NCBI GenBank assembly: GCA_963720765.1
Contig: CAVRGS010000008.1
Span: forward strand, 35,142 to 99,141
Origin: DASUAS01 sp963720765
GTDB lineage: Bacteria; Actinomycetota; Acidimicrobiia; IMCC26256; DASPTH01
Reading direction: 5' to 3'
Length of the DNA: 64,000 nucleotides
In this document: in pieces, positions 8,753-16,434 of the stretch
How positions within the stretch are numbered: position 1 is the first letter of the stretch
How the letters are laid out: every line of letters starts with the position of its first letter
Made by a program: the position numbers and the translations under genes
Notes under the pieces: generated by a model
Told to the model about the DNA's origin: nothing
The model's database searches: none
Seen by the model: the letters and a program-made list of their open reading frames with translations, nothing else

Positions 8753-9517
8753 CTACTTCGAGAACCTGTCGATGGTGGCCTTGATCTCGGGCGTGGCGAA
8801 CGATTCGGCTTCCGCTGACAGCGCGAACGGAAGCACCGACGCTACCGCCTGCTGGAGGTGCACGTTGAGGGCCCGCTTGGTCTCCTGCAGCGACTGCGGC
8901 GGGAGCTCGGCGAGCTTGTGGGCGAGCGCGACCGCTTCGCTCATGAGGGCGTCGTCGGCGACGACGCGGTTGGCGAGGCCGAACTCGACCGCGAGCGCGG
9001 CCGGGATGCGCTCGCCGGTCAGCAGGTACTCCTTGGCGCGCAGCATGCCGATGAGCAACGGCCACGTGGCCGCTCCACCGTCGCCCGCGGTGAGGCCGAT
9101 GTTCACGTGCGTGTCGGCGATGTACGTGCTCTCGGCGATGAGCACGATGTCGCACGTGACGGCAACGCTCGCTCCGAGTCCCACCGCGGGTCCGTTCACC
9201 GCCGCGACCACGGGAAGGTGGAAGCGCAGCATCTCGTCGACGAGACGCTGCGCGTCGCGCAGGGACTGGCGTCGGTGCTCGGGGTCGTCGTAGTCGCGGA
9301 TGAAGCCCGGCACGTTCCCGCCCGCGCAGAACGCCGATCCCGCGCCGGTCAACACGACCGCGCGTGCGTCACGGTCGCGCGAGATCTGGTACCAGATGTT
9401 GCGCATGTCCTGGTGCAGCGGGTCGATGAACGCGTTCCGCATGTCGGGGTTGTTCATCGTGAGGATGCGAATCGGGCCGTCGACCTCGACGAGGAGGTGC
9501 TCGGAGACGTCGTACAT
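8753..9517 (-). CDS. Enoyl-CoA hydratase/isomerase family protein
   Basis: A 254-residue crotonase-family protein beginning at ATG 9517 behind an AGAGGAAG ribosome site; the open frame extends upstream but has no family similarity there. Motifs are GAGSAFCAGGNVPG (first oxyanion hole), GPAVGLGASVAVTCDIVLI (second) and NIGLTAGDGGAATWPLLIG at the active site. The GDGGA motif is closer to the MenB/ketocyclohexyl-CoA hydrolase branch than to classical crotonase, so a ring-opening or other non-hydratase reaction is possible. It is transcribed with the TetR at 8020-8748 and divergently from an acyl-CoA dehydrogenase. Confidence 0.9.
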   Translation of the reverse strand: MYDVSEHLLVEVDGPIRILTMNNPDMRNAFIDPLHQDMRNIWYQISRDRDARAVVLTGAGSAFCAGGNVPGFIRDYDDPEHRRQSLRDAQRLVDEMLRFHLPVVAAVNGPAVGLGASVAVTCDIVLIAESTYIADTHVNIGLTAGDGGAATWPLLIGMLRAKEYLLTGERIPAALAVEFGLANRVVADDALMSEAVALAHKLAELPPQSLQETKRALNVHLQQAVASVLPFALSAEAESFATPEIKATIDRFSK

Positions 9518-9564
9518 GGCAGGCTTCCTCTCGGGGACGAGACGTACCCGCCCAGCTTGATCGA

Positions 9565-9586
9565 AACTTGACACTTGCGTCAACTC
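9565..9586. promoter_or_regulatory. Operator-like repeat AACTTGAC-N6-GTCAACTC
   Basis: Shares AACTTGACACT and the GTCAA right core with the repeat at 3345-3366. It sits between the divergent hydratase (start 9517) and acyl-CoA dehydrogenase (start 9606), where a bound dimer could control both. The inner five bases of each arm are perfectly symmetric. Confidence 0.55.
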
Positions 9587-9605
9587 ATTGGGTAGCCTGC
9601 GCCGA

Positions 9606-10829
9606 GTGGACCTCCGCGCGAGCCCCGAGGCCGAGGCGTTCCGCGCCGAGGTGCGGGCGTTCCTCACCGAGCAGCTGCCCGACGACTGGCCCGGCATCGG
9701 CGCGCTGCCGGCCGAGGAGGCGGCGGCGTTCGTCGCCCGCTGGCGGCGCACGCTCCACGAGCACGGCTTGCTCGGCCTCGCGTGGCCGGCCGAGTACGGC
9801 GGCGGTGGCCGGACCAAGCTCGAGCAGGTCGTGCTGGTCGAGGAGTGCGCGACGGCCATGGTGCCGCTCGGTCCCGCCAGCGACACCGTGAGCGTCAAGA
9901 TGGTCGGCAACACGTTGCTGAGGTGGGGGACCGAGGAGCAGAAGCGCCGCTTCCTGCCTCGGATCCTGTCCGGCGACGACGTGTGGTGCCAGGGGTTCTC
10001 CGAGCCGAACGCGGGCTCGGACCTCGCCGGTCTCTCGACCCGTGCCGTGCTCGACGGCGACTCGTGGGTGATCGACGGCCAGAAGATCTGGACGTCGTTC
10101 GCCACGCAGGCGAACTGGATCTTCGTGTTGGCGCGCACCGATCCGACCGTCCCCAAGCACCGCGGCATCACGTTCCTGCTGTGTCCGATGGACACGCCCG
10201 GCATCGAGGTGCGCCCGATCCGCATGCTCACCGGCGGGAGCGAGTTCAACGAGGTGTTCTTCGACGGGGTGCGCGTCCCGGCCGACCAGGTCGTCGGGCC
10301 CGTGCACGGCGGGTGGGCGGTCGCGACGTCGCTGCTCGGTCACGAGCGCGGCGAGGAAGCCGCGTTGAACCCGATCATGTTCCGCCACGAGTACGACCGA
10401 CTCGTCGCACTGGCGCGCGACCACGGACGCCTGGACGATCCCTGCGTGCGCGACCGACTCGCGTGGTGCTTCGAGCGCGTCGAGATCATGCGGCTGCTCG
10501 GACTGCGCATCCTCACGCAGTACCTCCGCGACGGCGATCTCGGTCCCGCGGCGTCGATCTCCAAGCTCTACTGGAGCGAGTACCACAAGGTCGCGGCCGA
10601 TCTCGCGATGGCGATCATGGGTCCGGTCGGGCTGGTGCCGGAGGGTCACGTGCCCCCGCGCGCGTATCGCACCGACGATCCCGGCGCGCCCAACTCGACC
10701 GCGTCGTGGCAGCACGTGTGGATGCTCAACGCCGCGAGCGGCACCGTCTACGCGGGCACGTCGCAGGTGCAACGCAACATCCTGTCCGAGAGCATCCTGG
10801 GACTCCCGAGGGAACCACCGTCCCCGTGA
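9606..10829 (+). CDS. Acyl-CoA dehydrogenase
   Basis: A full-length dehydrogenase of 407 residues. I chose GTG 9606, which leaves 19 bp after the operator-like repeat; the in-frame TTG 9588 would lie almost inside it. Motifs: LAWPAEYGGGGR, WCQGFSEPNAGSDLAGL, WVIDGQKIWTSFATQANW, GWAVATSLLGHERG and the C-terminal YAGTSQVQRNILSESILGLP, matching the AxxQxxRxxxxExxLG helix of the family. A likely electron acceptor is ETF. A TetR gene follows 110 bp downstream on the same strand. Confidence 0.93.
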   Translation: MDLRASPEAEAFRAEVRAFLTEQLPDDWPGIGALPAEEAAAFVARWRRTLHEHGLLGLAWPAEYGGGGRTKLEQVVLVEECATAMVPLGPASDTVSVKMVGNTLLRWGTEEQKRRFLPRILSGDDVWCQGFSEPNAGSDLAGLSTRAVLDGDSWVIDGQKIWTSFATQANWIFVLARTDPTVPKHRGITFLLCPMDTPGIEVRPIRMLTGGSEFNEVFFDGVRVPADQVVGPVHGGWAVATSLLGHERGEEAALNPIMFRHEYDRLVALARDHGRLDDPCVRDRLAWCFERVEIMRLLGLRILTQYLRDGDLGPAASISKLYWSEYHKVAADLAMAIMGPVGLVPEGHVPPRAYRTDDPGAPNSTASWQHVWMLNAASGTVYAGTSQVQRNILSESILGLPREPPSP

Positions 10830-10939
10830 GCATCGAGGCAAGCCGCGCGCCGACCTTGGCTGCCTTCTGGGAAGGCATCGCCGGAAGTCGTTCGACGACC
10901 GTCCTGTGCACCACCCGCGCAGCGATACCGTGGCGCACG

Positions 10940-11566
10940 ATGGAGGAGAGCTCGAGCGCCCGGCCCGTGGGTCGACCGCGACGCTACGACGAGGGCACCG
11001 AGCGCAAGTTGCTGCTCGACGCGGGCATGAAGGTGATGCGGCGCAACGGGTTCGCCGAGGCATCGCTCGCCGAGGTGCTCGAGGTCGCGGGCGTGTCGAC
11101 GCGTGCCTTCTACCGGCACTTCGCAACCAAGGACGCGCTCCTGATCGCCATGTTCGATCGCGAAGCGGAGGTCGTCGCGGTGCGTCTCCGCGACGCGGCC
11201 GCCGCCGCGCGATCGGCTCCGCGTGCGGTCGAGGCCTGGCTCGACGAGTACCTCGACCTGTTTTCGAGCCCGCGTCGCGTCGCGCGCGTGCAGCTGATGA
11301 CGTCGGAGGCCGCGCGCGGCGCGGCGGGCTATCGGGACGCGACGGAACGCATGCTCGACCTGCACGCCGAACCCCTCGCCGACGCGCTCGCGCGAGGAAC
11401 AGACGACGGAACGCTCACCTCGTCGGAGCCGTACGTCGACGCGAGGAGTGTGCTGGCGATCGTGGAAATCGTCGGCGAGCGCGTGCTCGCGCGTGAATGG
11501 ACGCTCGAGCAAGCGCGCTCGCACGTGAAGAAGTTCTGCTGGCCGGCGCTGGGTCTCCCTGTCTAG
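10940..11566 (+). CDS. TetR-family regulator
   Basis: A 208-residue TetR protein. ATG 10940 is preferred because the preceding in-frame residues have no family character. GRPRRYDEGTERKLLLDAGM leads into the helix-turn-helix LAEVLEVAGVSTRAFYRHFATKDALL near residues 38-64. It is followed one base later by a TTTGA-N8-CTTGCAT element that recurs upstream of two other catabolic genes, making this protein the best candidate for that operator (inference). The C-terminal domain is generic, so no ligand can be assigned. Confidence 0.9.
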   Translation: MEESSSARPVGRPRRYDEGTERKLLLDAGMKVMRRNGFAEASLAEVLEVAGVSTRAFYRHFATKDALLIAMFDREAEVVAVRLRDAAAAARSAPRAVEAWLDEYLDLFSSPRRVARVQLMTSEAARGAAGYRDATERMLDLHAEPLADALARGTDDGTLTSSEPYVDARSVLAIVEIVGERVLAREWTLEQARSHVKKFCWPALGLPV

Positions 11567-11586
11567 TTTGAGTGTGGTGCTTGCAT
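11567..11586 (+). promoter_or_regulatory. TTTGA-N8-CTTGCAT element upstream of tandem CaiB/BaiF gene
   Basis: TTTGA, eight bases, then CTTGCAT, 60 bp before the GTG of the CaiB/BaiF gene. The same arrangement occurs at 14085-14104 and, reversed, as a perfect 7-bp inverted repeat at 17650-17670. Recurrence at three start regions of one gene group supports an operator. Confidence 0.45.
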
Positions 11587-11645
11587 AATGCGCCTGCCGC
11601 GCTCTACGGTGAGCGCCCGGCACGTCGGCACCCGGGGGTACAGCT

Positions 11646-14075
11646 GTGAACGCGCTCGATGGTCTTCGGGTGGTCGACCTGTCGCCCACCCGGCTCGGCG
11701 CCCAGGTGAGCCAGGTGCTCGCCGACTTCGGTGCCGACGTGGTGTGGGTCGAGCCGCCCGGGGGAGCAGTGCTGAGAGAGGCGGCCGCGTTCCCGTATCT
11801 CGCGCGCGGCAAGCGCAGCGTCGTCGCCGACCTCACTCGACCGGACGGCCTCGAGGCCGTGCGCCGGTTGGCCGACGACGCCGACGTCGTGATCGAGACG
11901 TTCCGTCCGGGGGTCGCCGAGCGGCGGGGCCTCGGCTACGAGCAGCTCGCGGCGCGCAACCCGGGTCTGGTGTACGCGTCGATCACCGGCTTCGGCCGTG
12001 AGGGGCCGCTCGCGCAGGTGCCCGGCTACGAAGGCGTGGTCATGGCCAAGCTCGGGGGCTTCGAGCTGTTCCGCCGGATGCACGACGCGCCCCATCCACC
12101 GTTCGTCGCCGTCCCGTGGTGCTCGTTCCCCGCGTCGGCGCTCGCGCTGCAGGGCGTGCTCGCCGCGCTGTACGAGCGCGAGCGGAGCGGCCTCGGGCAG
12201 CGGATCGAGGCGAATCTGGTGCAGGGCTTCGCCGCGCTCGACACTTGGAACTGGTTCGTGCGACTGGTCAACGAGCGCTTTCCGGATGCGTACCCGGCGG
12301 CGGAGACGTTCGACGAGGACGGCGTGCCGGCGAGTCCGTTGACGCTCATGCTCCTGATCGCGTTGACCGCCGACGGTCGCTGGCTCCAGTTCGCGCAGGT
12401 CGCGCCGCATCTGTTCGCCGCGCACCTGAAGGCGCTGGGTCTCGACTGGGCGATCGGCCATCCGGACTGGCCGGGCCTGCCGGCCCTCGATCGGCCGGAG
12501 CGGCGCCTGGAGTTCTGGACGATGATGCTCGGGGCCGCGCGGCGCCGGACGTTCGAGGAGTGGCAGGCGGTGTTCGACGCCGATCCGGACGTCTACGCCG
12601 AGCTCTTCCGTAGCGGCCCCGAAGTGCTCGACCACCCGCAGCTGGTGCACGACCGCTTCGCGGTGGAGCTCGTCGATCCGGAGCAGGGTCGCGTGCGCAT
12701 GCCCGGTGCGCTGGCGCGCATGCACGCGACGCCGGCGGTCCCGGACCGGTTGGCACCCTCGTTGGGGAGCACCGACGCAGAGGACGTCGAGTGGGAAGCG
12801 CGGTCGCCCGTGGAACGGCACGGTGCGGATCCTCGCGGCCTTCCCCTCGAAGGAGTCACGATCCTCGAGCTGGCCGTGCTCTACGCCGCGCCCTATGCGA
12901 CCACGTTGCTCACCGACCTCGGCGCGCGGGTCGTCAAGGTCGAGGCGCTCGCCGGCGACCCGATCCGCACCATGGTGGGCTTCCCCGAGGCCGCCGGCGC
13001 CAAGGTCATGCAGGGCAAGGACAGCATCTGCGTCGACACGACCACCCCTGAAGGCGTCGAGATCGTCCTGCGCATCGCGGATCGTGCGGACGCGGTGCTC
13101 CAGGGGTGGCGCGCCGGTGCCGCGGCGCGCCACGGGCTCGACGCACCGGCGCTGCTGGCTCGGAACCCCGCCCTCGTGTATCTGCATGCGCCCGGCTACG
13201 GAGACAGCGGTCCGTGCGGTCATCGACCCGCGTTCGCGCCGAGCATCGCGGCCGCTGGAGGGGTGGTGCGCGCCGCCGCGGGGAGCAGGGTTCCCGAACA
13301 TTCGGACCTCACCATTGACGAGATCCGCACGCACGCGCGCCATCTCCAACCGGCTGGGACGGTGACGCAGGCGCAACCGGACGGGCTCGCCGCGGTCGGC
13401 GTGAGCGGCGCGCTGGTGCTCGGACTCGTCGCGCGCGATCGCGGCGCGGGGGGCCAGGAGATCGCGACCTCGATGCTCACGACCGTGGCGGGGGCGATGG
13501 CGGACTTCGTCGTCGAGCGTGAACTCGGCGGCGGACGAGTGGGGCCCGATGCCGATCTCCGAGGCCTGCACGCGCTCTACCGGATCTACGACGCCGCCGA
13601 CGGCTGGGTGTTCCTCGCCGCGCCGGAGGAGCGCGAGTGGCCGCGCCTGGCCAAGGCGCTCGACACGCACGTCGATCTCGCAGGTGACGGTCGCTTCACA
13701 ACCACCGAAGCTCGTCGAGCGCACGACGACGAGCTCGTCGAGATCCTCGCGACCGTGTTCGCCAAGGCTGACAAGGACGACTGGGAGCGCGATCTGCTTG
13801 GTGCCGGCGTCGCCTGCGTCGCGGTGTCGACTGCGCCGGTCGAGGAGCTCTTGCAGAGCGACGAGGTCGGGAAGGCCAGCGGGTGGGTGACCGAAGTGGT
13901 GCACCCCACGTTCGACGCGCACCTCCGACTCGCGCCGCTGGTCCGCTTCTCGCGGTCGGCGACCCAGGCCAAGCCGGGTGTGCTTGCGGGGTCGGCCACC
14001 GATGCGGTGCTCCGGGAGCTCGGCTACGACGACGTCGCCATCGCCGACCTGCGCGCCCGTCGGATCGTGGCCTGA
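11646..14075 (+). CDS. Tandem-domain CaiB/BaiF (family III) CoA-transferase
   Basis: An 809-residue protein of two fused CaiB/BaiF domains (about 1-390 and 400-809); single-domain members are near 400. Domain starts are NALDGLRVVDLS and LPLEGVTILELAV, each followed by the D-LGARVVKVE-type Rossmann-like segment. These enzymes move CoA between carboxylic acids through an aspartyl-CoA intermediate. At the position of that Asp the first domain reads GQRIEANLVQG and the second GQEIATSMLTT, so neither has it in the canonical place. The locus at 54868-57299 shares this architecture and both substitutions. A non-transferase role or a shifted nucleophile is possible. Confidence 0.9.
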   Translation: MNALDGLRVVDLSPTRLGAQVSQVLADFGADVVWVEPPGGAVLREAAAFPYLARGKRSVVADLTRPDGLEAVRRLADDADVVIETFRPGVAERRGLGYEQLAARNPGLVYASITGFGREGPLAQVPGYEGVVMAKLGGFELFRRMHDAPHPPFVAVPWCSFPASALALQGVLAALYERERSGLGQRIEANLVQGFAALDTWNWFVRLVNERFPDAYPAAETFDEDGVPASPLTLMLLIALTADGRWLQFAQVAPHLFAAHLKALGLDWAIGHPDWPGLPALDRPERRLEFWTMMLGAARRRTFEEWQAVFDADPDVYAELFRSGPEVLDHPQLVHDRFAVELVDPEQGRVRMPGALARMHATPAVPDRLAPSLGSTDAEDVEWEARSPVERHGADPRGLPLEGVTILELAVLYAAPYATTLLTDLGARVVKVEALAGDPIRTMVGFPEAAGAKVMQGKDSICVDTTTPEGVEIVLRIADRADAVLQGWRAGAAARHGLDAPALLARNPALVYLHAPGYGDSGPCGHRPAFAPSIAAAGGVVRAAAGSRVPEHSDLTIDEIRTHARHLQPAGTVTQAQPDGLAAVGVSGALVLGLVARDRGAGGQEIATSMLTTVAGAMADFVVERELGGGRVGPDADLRGLHALYRIYDAADGWVFLAAPEEREWPRLAKALDTHVDLAGDGRFTTTEARRAHDDELVEILATVFAKADKDDWERDLLGAGVACVAVSTAPVEELLQSDEVGKASGWVTEVVHPTFDAHLRLAPLVRFSRSATQAKPGVLAGSATDAVLRELGYDDVAIADLRARRIVA

Positions 14076-14084
14076 CCATCAGCA

Positions 14085-14104
14085 TTTGAAAGCTGCACTT
14101 GCAT
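14085..14104 (+). promoter_or_regulatory. TTTGA-N8-CTTGCAT element upstream of amidohydrolase gene
   Basis: TTTGA (14085-14089), eight bases and CTTGCAT (14098-14104), 30 bp before ATG 14134. Spacing and sequence match the element at 11567-11586. Confidence 0.45.
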
Positions 14105-14133
14105 TTAGGCCCGACCAGCCGTACCGTGGTGCC

Positions 14134-15258
14134 ATGGACGACAAGATCTGGGCGAACTCGGGCGACTCCCATCTCGTGGAGCCGGCCGACCTCTTCACCG
14201 ACGGCCTTCCTCGCGCGCTGGCGGATCGGATGCCGCGGAGCGTCAAGGACCACGACGGCAAGTGGGAGACGATCCACGTCGACGGCCAGGAATTCCGCCG
14301 GCGCATGCCCAAGGCCCTCGGTCTCACCGACGAGCATGGGCGCACGGTGGAGCAGCGCGCACCCGGCGCCAACGAAAAGGAGCTGCGTCTGCGTGACCTC
14401 GATGGTGAGGGCATCTGGGGAGAGCTCGTGTTCCCGTCGATCGGCATCTGGATGTCGTCGATCCAGGATCCCGAGCTCATGGCGGCCGGCGCGCGCGTGA
14501 TCAACGACTGGGCGATCGAGTACCAGCGCTTCTCGCCGCGCTACGTGTGCACCGCGACGATCCCGCTGCTGACGGTCGACACCGCGGTGGCCGAGGTCGA
14601 GCGCGCAGCCGGGTTGGGCTATCACGCGGCGTACCTCTCCGTCGCGCCGGCGCTCGGTGGCGACGACTGGAACGCCGACAGCTGGGAGCCGCTCTGGGCC
14701 GCGCTCGACGAGACCGGGTTGGTCGGTGCGTTTCACATCGGCACCGAGCCGCACGACGCGTCGAGCTTCCACGGCGGGTACTTCCGCGGTCCCGGTGGTG
14801 CGCTGATCAACTACATGGAGACGACGTACGGCGGTCAGCGGGCGGTCACCAAGATGATCGCCGCGGGTGTGTTCGACCGCCATCCGACCCTGAAGGTGAT
14901 CGTGTCGGAGGGCGGTGCGACGTGGGGGCCGTTCGTCGCCGATCGGCTCGACGAGGCCTATCGCCAGCACTCGTCGCAGGTGCGGCCGCAGCTGAGCCGT
15001 CTGCCGAGCGAGTACCTCTACGAGAACGTCTACGCATCGTTCCAGCACGACCGGTCGGCGGTCGCGGCGATGACCGCGATGGGGTGGCGCAACGTGTGCT
15101 GGGGGAGTGACTACCCGCACATCGAGGGCACGTTCGGTCACACGCAGAAGACCCTGCACGAGCTCTTCGACGACGTCGACCCGTCGGCGCGCGAGCGGAT
15201 CACCAAGGGCGCGTTCGCCGAGCTGTTCCCGCACGTCCCACCCGCGCCCGCGTCATGA
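14134..15258 (+). CDS. Amidohydrolase-2 family protein (ACMSD-like metal-dependent hydrolase/decarboxylase)
   Basis: A 374-residue TIM-barrel amidohydrolase. The N-terminal metal motif is degenerate (GDSHLVEP rather than HxH). Later ligands are FHIGTEP and GSDYPHIEGTFGH, with SEGGATWGPF before it. Members hydrolyse or decarboxylate beta-keto acids or ring-opened aromatics, but the reaction here is not determined. It is closely similar along its whole length to the protein at 41318-42439, including HTQKTLHELFDDV. Its stop overlaps the start of an SDR gene by 4 bp, indicating a shared operon. Confidence 0.9.
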   Translation: MDDKIWANSGDSHLVEPADLFTDGLPRALADRMPRSVKDHDGKWETIHVDGQEFRRRMPKALGLTDEHGRTVEQRAPGANEKELRLRDLDGEGIWGELVFPSIGIWMSSIQDPELMAAGARVINDWAIEYQRFSPRYVCTATIPLLTVDTAVAEVERAAGLGYHAAYLSVAPALGGDDWNADSWEPLWAALDETGLVGAFHIGTEPHDASSFHGGYFRGPGGALINYMETTYGGQRAVTKMIAAGVFDRHPTLKVIVSEGGATWGPFVADRLDEAYRQHSSQVRPQLSRLPSEYLYENVYASFQHDRSAVAAMTAMGWRNVCWGSDYPHIEGTFGHTQKTLHELFDDVDPSARERITKGAFAELFPHVPPAPAS

Positions 15259-16025
15259 GTCTCGACCGTTTCTCGCTCGACGGCAAAGTCGCGATCGTCA
15301 CCGGTGGTGCCGGTGGTTGCGGCGAGGAGTACGGACGTGCGTTGACCTCGGTGGGCGCGCAGGTCGTGCTCGCCGATCTCGACGGTGAGCGTGCCGAGCA
15401 GCACGCCAAGGAGCTGCGCGACCAGGGCCGCCAGGCGATCGGTGTACGCGTCGACATCACCGACCCCGAGGCCGCGGCGGCGATGGTTGGTCGCGCCACC
15501 GACGAGTACGGCGGCATCGACATCCTCATCAACAACGCGGCGTTGATGAAGGAGATCCCCATGGGGTCGGTCCTCGACCTGCCGCTCGAGTGGTGGGAGC
15601 GGGTGATGCGCGTCAACGTGATGGGCGCGCTCGTCTGCGCGCGGGCCGCGGTGCCGTCGATGCTCGAACGCGGCGGCGGCCGGATCATCAACCAGGTGTC
15701 GGGTGGTGCGTTCATCCCCGGCGGCGTGTACAGCGTGAGCAAGCTCGCGCTCGTGAGCCTCACCACGTGCCTCGCCACCGAGCTCGGCCCCCGGAACATC
15801 AACGTCAACGCCATCGCGCCAGGGTTCGTGCAGGACGACGCGGGCTACGAATCGCTCGCTGAGGACGACCCCATGCGTGCCGCCTTCCTCGCCGCGGTCC
15901 CGGGCAAGAAAGAAGGTCCGCCCGACGACCTCGTCGGCACCATCCTGCTGCTCGCCTCGCACGCCGGCGACTGGATCAACGGCCAGGTCATCAGCGTCGA
16001 CGGCGGCTGGATCATGCGGGTCTGA
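15255..16025 (+). CDS. Short-chain dehydrogenase/reductase
   Basis: A 256-residue classical SDR. Cofactor motif TGGAGGCGEEYG at residues 16-27, NNAA at about 95, catalytic serine in NQVSGGAF and YSVSK near residue 158, and a C-terminal GQVISVDGGW. It probably oxidises a hydroxyacyl-CoA or reduces a ketone with NAD(P)H. It is translationally coupled to the amidohydrolase. Its last 14 bp overlap the end of a convergent DUF35 gene. Confidence 0.93.
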   Translation: MSLDRFSLDGKVAIVTGGAGGCGEEYGRALTSVGAQVVLADLDGERAEQHAKELRDQGRQAIGVRVDITDPEAAAAMVGRATDEYGGIDILINNAALMKEIPMGSVLDLPLEWWERVMRVNVMGALVCARAAVPSMLERGGGRIINQVSGGAFIPGGVYSVSKLALVSLTTCLATELGPRNINVNAIAPGFVQDDAGYESLAEDDPMRAAFLAAVPGKKEGPPDDLVGTILLLASHAGDWINGQVISVDGGWIMRV

Positions 16026-16434
16026 ACACCGGCAACTTCCAGCCGTCGGCGATGTCGACGAACGTGACGTCGACCGCCATCCCGATCGAGACGTCTTCGG
16101 GGGCCACGTCGACGACGTTCGACACCAGATGAATGCCGAGAGCGTCCGGGAATTCCAACACCGCCGGGACGAGCAGGAGCCCGGGCTGACCGGGCTGACC
16201 GCGCACCACGCTGAAGCTGAACACCGACGCCCGCCCCGAGAGCTGCACCCACTCGGTGTCCTGCGACCGGCACTCCGGGCAGAAGGGCGACGGCGGGAAG
16301 CGGAAGGTGCCACACGCGCGGCACCGCGGCGCGACGAGTGCTTCGCGCTGCGCGGATTCCCAGTACGGCAGCGTCCAGCTGTCGGTGGTGATCCGGATCG
16401 ACTCCGGAGGAGTGGTGGTCGCAAGCGCCGTCAT
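16012..16434 (-). CDS. DUF35 zinc-ribbon/OB-fold protein
   Basis: A 140-residue DUF35 protein with C-x2-C-x10-C-x2-C zinc ribbon (CRACG...FCPEC) at about residues 38-55 and a C-terminal OB fold. DUF35 partners bind thiolase-fold enzymes; in Mycobacterium the DUF35 part of ChsH2 binds the aldolase Ltp2. The gene follows a thiolase-like gene with a 4-bp overlap (16431-16434), which is the expected arrangement for an obligate complex. No MaoC domain is attached, unlike ChsH2. Confidence 0.87.
   Translation of the reverse strand: MTALATTTPPESIRITTDSWTLPYWESAQREALVAPRCRACGTFRFPPSPFCPECRSQDTEWVQLSGRASVFSFSVVRGQPGQPGLLLVPAVLEFPDALGIHLVSNVVDVAPEDVSIGMAVDVTFVDIADGWKLPVFRPA

Noticed and set aside
13696..15234. 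Long minus-strand frame opposite the tandem CaiB/BaiF and amidohydrolase genes
   Set aside because: Composition (Arg, His, Val rich, no motifs) is typical of the antisense of GC-rich coding DNA, and strong family motifs lie on the plus strand.
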